In this document: piece by piece, positions 59,515-64,000 of the stretch
How positions within the stretch are numbered: position 1 is the first letter of the stretch
Layout of the letters: each line of letters starts with the position of its first letter
Source: Ancylobacter lacus
GTDB lineage: Bacteria; Pseudomonadota; Alphaproteobacteria; Rhizobiales; Xanthobacteraceae
Direction of reading: 5' to 3'
Assembly (NCBI RefSeq): GCF_018390635.1
Contig: NZ_JAHBGE010000001.1
Coordinates: 54,466 to 118,465, forward strand
DNA length: 64,000 nt
Notes under the pieces: model-generated
Told to the model about the DNA's origin: nothing
The model's database searches: none
The model's input: only the letters and a program-made list of their open reading frames with translations
Translations under genes and position numbers: made by a program

Positions 59515-60165
59515 TTACGGCGTCCACCGGCTGACCACCGCCTCCAGTGCGGGGCGGGGCCGCTCGGGCGCCCCCTCCAGCGGGCGGCCGATATGGATGA
59601 AGCCGGCGATCCTCTCGCCGGCTTCGACCCCCAGCAGCGCGGCCGCTTCGGGGTCGCGCCCCGGCCATTTCAATAGCCACTGGGTGACGAAGCCCATCGC
59701 ATTCGCCGCGACGGTGAGCGCCATGCCCAAGGCGCCGGCGGACAGGATCTGGTTCCATTCCGGCACTTTCGAGCTACGGTCCGGTCGGCTCACCACCACC
59801 ACCGTGACCGGAGCCCGCAGCAGGTAGCTCCGCCACATGTCGCCCTTGCCCGCCGCCATGTCGGGATTCTGCACGGCGTAGAGCGCATCGAGGCGCTCGC
59901 CGAGAACGCTCCGCGCCTCCCCCTCGATCACGATCAGCCGCCAGGGCGCGAGCCGGCCATGGTCCGGCGTGCGAATGGCGAGGGTCAGAATCGTTTCGAG
60001 TTCATCGGGCGTCGGCCCCGGCGCGCCGAGCGCCCGCAGCGGCAGCGAACGGCGCGTCGACAGGCGCTCCACCATCTCCGCGCTGGGGGGCAGCGCGGGC
60101 GGTGCGAGACGGGCGGCGGCGAGGGGGGCGCCGTGCCCATGATGGCGGGGCTGATTTTCGTTCAT
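59515..60165 (-). CDS. Nitroreductase family protein (YdjA-like)
   Basis: 216 residues. The FMN-binding nitroreductase fold is marked by STRRSLPLRALGAPGPTPDELETIL (Arg-rich FMN loop) and the AIRTPDHGRLAPWRLIVI motif, where TPDHG matches the YdjA group. Later parts are AGALGMALTVAANAMGFVTQWLLKWPGRD. It reduces an unknown quinone or nitro compound with NAD(P)H. It ends 3 bp from the convergent ALDH7 gene. The first 25 residues are a loose Pro/Ala/His-rich leader. Confidence 0.9.
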   Translation of the reverse strand: MNENQPRHHGHGAPLAAARLAPPALPPSAEMVERLSTRRSLPLRALGAPGPTPDELETILTLAIRTPDHGRLAPWRLIVIEGEARSVLGERLDALYAVQNPDMAAGKGDMWRSYLLRAPVTVVVVSRPDRSSKVPEWNQILSAGALGMALTVAANAMGFVTQWLLKWPGRDPEAAALLGVEAGERIAGFIHIGRPLEGAPERPRPALEAVVSRWTP

Positions 60166-60308
60166 GCGTGACCTGCCTCGGCCGTGATGGCCGAAGCTAT
60201 CCTACCCCATCGCGTCGCCTTCGCCGCCCTGCAACGGAACCCGTGGAGTTCGTCGCAACGAGGCTTGCATGCGACGCCCCGAGCCGTTAGACAACGCGCC
60301 ATAGTCGT

Positions 60309-60386
60309 CGGAGCGTAGCGCAGCCTGGTTAGCGCACCAGTCTGGGGGACTGGGGGTCGGAGGTTCAAATCCTCTCGCTCCGACCA
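60309..60386 (+). tRNA. tRNA-Pro(GGG)
   Basis: A 78-nt cloverleaf. The acceptor stem CGGAGCG pairs perfectly with CGCTCCG, then A and an encoded CCA at 60384-60386. Anticodon stem CCAGT/ACTGG encloses CTGGGGG with anticodon GGG, reading CCC. The T-arm has GGAGGTTCAAATCCTCT. The neighbourhood to its right holds less conserved genes, but no integrase or duplicated tRNA end is seen. Confidence 0.96.
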
Positions 60387-60429
60387 TTTCTCCCCCGATC
60401 CATTCCTTTCAGGCCGATGCCGACGCGGT

Positions 60430-60717
60430 TCAGACCGTGCCCGGCTTGACGTCACTGGCCTCCAGCAAGATGGCTTCCGGCTGCGCGTCGGTGACCCGGC
60501 ATTTCGCCATGGCCGCAGCCTCGATGGCGGGGCGATGCCGCTCGAAGCGGGCCAGCCGGTCGCTGGTGTTGACCGCCGGTCCCCCGCCTTCGAGCTGATC
60601 GAGCGCGTCCCAGCTCACGAAGCAATCGATGATGTCCTGCGGTCCGCGGACGCCAAAGCGCACCGCCCGGCGTTGCAGCATGTCGTCCGGCCCGCGGCCG
60701 GCATGGTGGTCGGACAT
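60430..60717 (-). CDS. DUF1488-like small protein
   Basis: 95 residues from ATG 60717 with AGGAG 8 nt upstream. The core VRFGVRGPQDIIDCFVSWDALDQLEG, followed by RLARFERHRPAIEAAAMAKCRV and a C-terminal AILLEASDV, follows the DUF1488 layout as I remember it. Function is unknown. It lies between tRNA-Pro(GGG) and the divergent Wzz-like gene. Confidence 0.65.
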   Translation of the reverse strand: MSDHHAGRGPDDMLQRRAVRFGVRGPQDIIDCFVSWDALDQLEGGGPAVNTSDRLARFERHRPAIEAAAMAKCRVTDAQPEAILLEASDVKPGTV

Positions 60718-60861
60718 GGTCCGTTCTCCTGTTCTGGTGAGCCCGGCGGGGCCGGGCGTGTGTAACAACAACCCCCAGGGCGCGCGGAAGTTCGGATCAC
60801 GTCTCGTGTGAACGGTCCGCCTTTAACGGGCTGGAAACCATGCCGCCCCGATGATCCCGCC

Positions 60862-62247
60862 ATGTCAGATCGCCTTCCCCTGCCGCTGGCTGCTCCCGGG
60901 TCGTTGCTCCAGCCTTCGCATCCGCCGGCCCCGGCTCGCGGGGAGGATGGCCGCGGCCTGTGGAGATATCTGCGGCGCGGGCGCCTCGCCGTGGTGGCAT
61001 CTGCCGTTGCCGGAGCCCTGCTGGCGGCCGGTGTGGTCAACCTGGTGCCGCCACGCTACGTCGCCACGGCACGCCTTGTGCTGGAAACCGGATCGACCCA
61101 GCTCGACCGCGGCCAGCTCGCCAGCCGGCTGCAGGTCATGGGCTCGCGCGATCTCGCCCGCCAGGTGGTGCGCGAACAGCGCCTGGCCACCCGTCTGCCC
61201 GATGCCGCGGGCTCCGAGGAGGCCGCGCTGGAAGCCGTGCTGGCCGGCCTCAACATTCGCCCCGTCGACGGCTCGCAGATGATCGCCATCAACTATGCGG
61301 CGGCGGGGCCGCGCCTTGCCGCCGACGTGGCGAACGCCTTCGCCGACATCTATCTCCGCCGCCAGCAGGCGTCGCTGGAGACGCCGGCCAGCCGGGGCGA
61401 CAGCGCGGGCCGGGTGCGGCTGATGAGCCGGGCCGACCCCGAGACGGCGCCGCGCTATCCCCGGCGCAGCCACATCATCCTTGCCGGCGGGTTGCTCGGC
61501 CTGCTGGCCGGGCTTGCCGCTGTGCTGGCGGGGTGGCGCCGCCGGCGGCTCGAACCCGAGGCGGCCGGCTGGTCGGCGGGCGAGGTGCCGTGCTGCGACG
61601 GCCGGCGCGAGCGGCATCTGCCGTGGATCGGAAGTCCCCGGGGGCAGGGGGCCGGCATGGGCGACATCGTCCGTGCGGTGGAAGCCCGTGGCGACAGGGC
61701 GCGGCTGGTGGTCGTCACCGGCATCGCCGCCGATGAGGCGGTGGGTGCCTGTGCGGTGCGGCTGGCGCGGGAACTCGCCGGCGACAGCCGGGTGGCGCTG
61801 GTGAGCCTCGATGCCGGCCATATGGGGCTCGAGCGCCTGACCGCGGACCCGAGGGCGCCGGGGCTTGCCGACCTGCTGTTCGGCGTCGCCAGCTTCTCCG
61901 AAGTCGTCCATCGGGAGGCCGGTTCGCGCTGCCATATCATTCCAATCGGGCGTGGGCTCCGCGATCTCGACGCCATCGTCTCGGCCGACCGGCTGGTCCT
62001 GATTCTGGGCACGCTGGCGCAGACCTATGACCATGTCGTCATCGCCGCCCCTCCGCTGGGCGGTGTCGCCGGGACGGAGCGGCTTGCCGCCTTGGGCCCG
62101 ACGGTGGTGCTGGTGACGCCGCCGGACGAGGACGGCGGCGGCGCCACCGATGCCGTGGAGGCCTTCGACGCGCTTGCCGCCCGCGGCTTCGACGCCATCG
62201 CCCCGGTGGCTTTCGCCGCCCCGCTCCGGCTCCCGCTCGCCGCCTGA
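60862..62247 (+). CDS. Compact Wzz/GumC-like chain-length protein with degenerate tyrosine-kinase-like domain
   Basis: 461 residues from ATG 60862; a GTG at 60808 would add 18 residues and neither start has a good ribosome site. TM1 (about 40-62) and TM2 (about 208-230) bracket a short periplasmic Wzz domain (VPPRYVATARLVLETGSTQLDRGQ, YAAAGPRLAADVANAFADIYLRRQ). The cytoplasmic half resembles a BY-kinase ATPase (LVVVTGIAADEAVGACAVRLARELAG, ALVSLDAG, HVVIAAPPLGG), but Walker A lacks GK[ST] and Walker B lacks its Asp. There is no tyrosine-rich tail. No glycosyltransferase or export gene is nearby. It probably has a structural, non-catalytic role, if any. Confidence 0.8.
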   Translation: MSDRLPLPLAAPGSLLQPSHPPAPARGEDGRGLWRYLRRGRLAVVASAVAGALLAAGVVNLVPPRYVATARLVLETGSTQLDRGQLASRLQVMGSRDLARQVVREQRLATRLPDAAGSEEAALEAVLAGLNIRPVDGSQMIAINYAAAGPRLAADVANAFADIYLRRQQASLETPASRGDSAGRVRLMSRADPETAPRYPRRSHIILAGGLLGLLAGLAAVLAGWRRRRLEPEAAGWSAGEVPCCDGRRERHLPWIGSPRGQGAGMGDIVRAVEARGDRARLVVVTGIAADEAVGACAVRLARELAGDSRVALVSLDAGHMGLERLTADPRAPGLADLLFGVASFSEVVHREAGSRCHIIPIGRGLRDLDAIVSADRLVLILGTLAQTYDHVVIAAPPLGGVAGTERLAALGPTVVLVTPPDEDGGGATDAVEAFDALAARGFDAIAPVAFAAPLRLPLAA

Positions 62248-62330
62248 ACCCGGAGCGAAGCGGGCAGCCGCGCTGAATCCGCGCAGCCTCACCCCGCGAT
62301 TGCGGGCGGCCGTGCGCCGGCCGCGCCGGC

Positions 62331-62600
62331 TCAGAGCGTTTCCGGCTTGCGGTCGAGCCGCACCATCCAGCCGATCACCAGCCCTGCCGGCACCACCCAG
62401 CCGAGGCCGAGCACGACATAGGCGATGAACTGCCCTGCCGCGGGGAGGGTGGTTACGCGGCCCTGCGCCAGCGCCATGGCGCCGAGGGCCCAGACGATGA
62501 CCAGCACCAGCAGCGCGACCGTGCCGATAAATTTGCGCAGCCGCGGCGGCAGCGGGGGCCGGGCGCCGGGGGAGGGCTTCGAACGGTCGGCTGGCGGCAT
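62331..62600 (-). CDS. DUF2842 family membrane protein
   Basis: 89 residues. A Pro-rich N-terminus (about 1-20) is followed by [25 protein letters not shown] (TM1) and [24 protein letters not shown] (TM2), with GWVVPA and the terminal basic residues as in DUF2842. Unknown function; it is divergent from ctaA, a recurrent alphaproteobacterial neighbour. GGGA precedes ATG 62600. The true start could be earlier, but the upstream residues are noise-like. Confidence 0.85.
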   Translation of the reverse strand: MPPADRSKPSPGARPPLPPRLRKFIGTVALLVLVIVWALGAMALAQGRVTTLPAAGQFIAYVVLGLGWVVPAGLVIGWMVRLDRKPETL

Positions 62601-62754
62601 GGCGGCATCCCGATCTTGTGAAGGGCCCGGCGCGGTGCGGGACATTTGGCGCAGTTGCGCGGCTCTGCCGGCCTCTATATCGCTCGCGACGATCCGACGA
62701 AAGCGGGCGGCGGTCGCTGGCAGGGCGATGCCGCGCCAGCCGCAGGGAGCCGCC

Positions 62755-63861
62755 ATGACGAGCCTCGATACGCCCTTCGCCGCCCTGCGGCGCGCCGTGC
62801 CGGATGATATGGCGCGCGGCGCGCGGCTGCGGCCGGTGCGGGTCTGGCTCTATCTGGTGGCGGCGCTCATCGTGCTGATGGTGGTGGTGGGCGGCGCGAT
62901 CCGCCTCACCGAATCCGGCCTGTCCATCACCGAGTGGAAGCCGGTCACCGGCATGATCCCGCCGCTCGGCGACGCCGCCTGGCAGAGCGAATTCGCCAAA
63001 TACCAGCAGATTCCGCAGTACATCCAGATCAACCGGGGCATGAGCCTCGAGGAGTTCAAATACATCTTCTGGTGGGAGTGGGGCCACCGGCTGCTTGGCC
63101 GGCTGATCGGCTTCGCCTTCCTGCTTCCCTTCCTGTTCTTCCTGTGGCGCGGCCTGATCGACCGCGCGCTCGGCTGGAAGCTGGGCGGGCTGTTCGTGCT
63201 CGGCGGGCTTCAGGGGGCGATCGGCTGGTGGATGGTGGCCTCCGGGCTGGTGGGGCGCACCGATGTCAGCCAGTACCGGCTCGCCACCCATCTCACCACG
63301 GCCTGCCTCATCCTCGCCGCCACGGTGGCGGTTGCTCTGTCGCTGAAGCCGCCGGCCGTGGTGCGTCCGGTCCCGGCCCGGCTGCGGCGCGGGGCCGCGC
63401 TTCTGCTGGCTCTGGTCGTGCTGCAGATCTTCCTCGGCGGCCTCGTCGCCGGGCTGGACGCCGGGCTCAGCCACACCACCTGGCCGCTGATCGACGGCCA
63501 TTTCATTCCCCCGCTCGGCGACCTGCTGATCCAGCAGCCCGCCTGGCGCAACTTTTTCGAGAATGTGCTGACGGTGCAGTTCGATCACCGCATGGTCGCC
63601 TATGCGCTGTGGGTGGCGGCGCTGCTGCACGCCATCGCCGCGCGCGGCGTGCCGGGCGCCGGTGGACGGGCCGCGCTGCTGTTCGGCCTGGTGACGCTGC
63701 AGGCCGCGCTCGGCATCGCGACGCTGGTGCATCAGGTGCCGATCGATCTCGCGCTCACCCACCAGTTCGGCGCGACGGTGGTGCTGATCACCGCCACCGC
63801 CCATCTGGTGCGGCTGCGCCAGGGCGATGCGGCGGCCCGGCGGCGGCAGGCCTTCGCCTGA
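62755..63861 (+). CDS. ctaA: Haem A synthase (COX15/CtaA family)
   Basis: 368 residues, about eight membrane helices. It oxidises haem O to haem A for cytochrome c oxidase. Family motifs are [41 protein letters not shown] (haem-ligand His), [35 protein letters not shown], and the C-terminal [11 protein letters not shown] and [24 protein letters not shown] lies 6 nt before ATG 62755. It is the alphaproteobacterial/mitochondrial type (long form with both halves). Confidence 0.96.
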   Translation: MTSLDTPFAALRRAVPDDMARGARLRPVRVWLYLVAALIVLMVVVGGAIRLTESGLSITEWKPVTGMIPPLGDAAWQSEFAKYQQIPQYIQINRGMSLEEFKYIFWWEWGHRLLGRLIGFAFLLPFLFFLWRGLIDRALGWKLGGLFVLGGLQGAIGWWMVASGLVGRTDVSQYRLATHLTTACLILAATVAVALSLKPPAVVRPVPARLRRGAALLLALVVLQIFLGGLVAGLDAGLSHTTWPLIDGHFIPPLGDLLIQQPAWRNFFENVLTVQFDHRMVAYALWVAALLHAIAARGVPGAGGRAALLFGLVTLQAALGIATLVHQVPIDLALTHQFGATVVLITATAHLVRLRQGDAAARRRQAFA

Positions 63862-63949
63862 GAGGCTGCCGGCCGCTGCGAAGGGCCGGGCTCGCCCTCG
63901 TGCCCGCACCGAAAGCCCCGCGCCGTCGCCGGCCGGGGGTGTGCGTGTA

Positions 63950-63992
63950 GCGCGAAAAATCAGATGGCAGTGCGCGAAAGATCAGATGGCAG
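63950..63992. repeat. Tandem 21-bp direct repeat at the right edge (possible IS21-type end)
   Basis: GCGCGAAAAATCAGATGGCAG (63950-63970) and GCGCGAAAGATCAGATGGCAG (63972-63992) differ at one base and have a 22-bp period. A third partial copy may begin at 63992 (GCGCCAGAA) but is cut by the window edge. Multiple terminal repeats of this length are typical of IS21-family insertion sequences, which would place istA/istB beyond the edge. The IS assignment is inference. Confidence 0.55.
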
Positions 63993-64000
63993 CGCCAGAA

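Noticed and set aside
60309..60720. tRNA-Pro(GGG) as an integration site for a genomic island
   Set aside because: There is no integrase, no duplicated tRNA 3' end and no composition change beside it within the window.
60865..63909. A 1,014-residue antisense frame across the Wzz-like gene and ctaA
   Set aside because: Opposite two real genes, no domain recognised, shadow composition.

Overview
The window is a continuous, gene-dense, high-GC (roughly two thirds G+C by eye) bacterial chromosome segment. Gene content and order point to an alphaproteobacterium of the Hyphomicrobiales, most plausibly Xanthobacteraceae-like (Ancylobacter/Starkeya/Xanthobacter type). Supporting marks are the mitochondrial-type complex I subunit NDUFS4, the rpoZ-rsh and pyrE-pdxJ-acpS-lepB-rnc-era-recO order, the DUF6163-ldtR pair, the bamE / cytochrome bc1 chaperone / DUF177 / plsX / fabH / ihfA / merR block, a K+-independent membrane pyrophosphatase and COX15-type ctaA. 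The genus is inference only.

Layout. 1-6.5 kb: a truncated membrane-anchored protein, an SRAP (YedK) DNA-protein crosslink enzyme, tRNA-Arg(TCT), NDUFS4, tRNA-Pro(TGG), an EamA transporter, and an Asp/Glu racemase-like plus D-amino-acid dehydrogenase pair divergent from a GntR regulator. 6.5-15.5 kb: small exported proteins, an M29 aminopeptidase, a BON-repeat/OmpA protein followed by two tiny overlapping membrane-protein genes, soluble lytic transglycosylase, dapA and smpB. 15.5-20.4 kb: efp with a GNAT gene, divergent epmA, then a short AT-rich insert carrying one three-TM membrane protein, family 5 uracil-DNA glycosylase, a NYN nuclease-like protein and rpoZ. 20.5-29.2 kb: rsh, a CsbD-like small gene, a transglutaminase-like protein, and the overlapping housekeeping run pyrE to recO. 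29.2-37.3 kb: parC, converging on a minus-strand run hemB - LivH-like fusion - threonine ammonia-lyase - RDD protein - bpt. 37.4-46.8 kb: an HIBYL-CoA hydrolase-like gene, DUF6163, ldtR, an acetylpolyamine amidohydrolase-like gene, then glyA-nrdR-ribD-ribE-ribH-nusB-thiL. 46.9-51.4 kb: an orphan amino-acid binding protein, a second D-amino-acid dehydrogenase-like oxidoreductase and hppA. 51.5-57.7 kb: envelope and lipid block (bamE to merR, then an RlpA-like gene). 58-64 kb: an ALDH7-type dehydrogenase, nitroreductase, tRNA-Pro(GGG), DUF1488, a compact Wzz-like protein with a degenerate ATPase half, DUF2842, ctaA, and a tandem 21-bp repeat at the right edge that may be the end of an insertion sequence.

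Most of the window is ordinary core chromosome. The least explained parts are the AT-rich single-gene insert (17.7-18.35 kb), the BON/OmpA operon with two micro-proteins (8.8-11.1 kb), the lipoprotein-like/LivH fusion (34.8-36.2 kb), the degenerate Wzz/BY-kinase protein (60.9-62.2 kb) and the repeats at the right end. I see no CRISPR array, prophage, rRNA operon or complete transposon.
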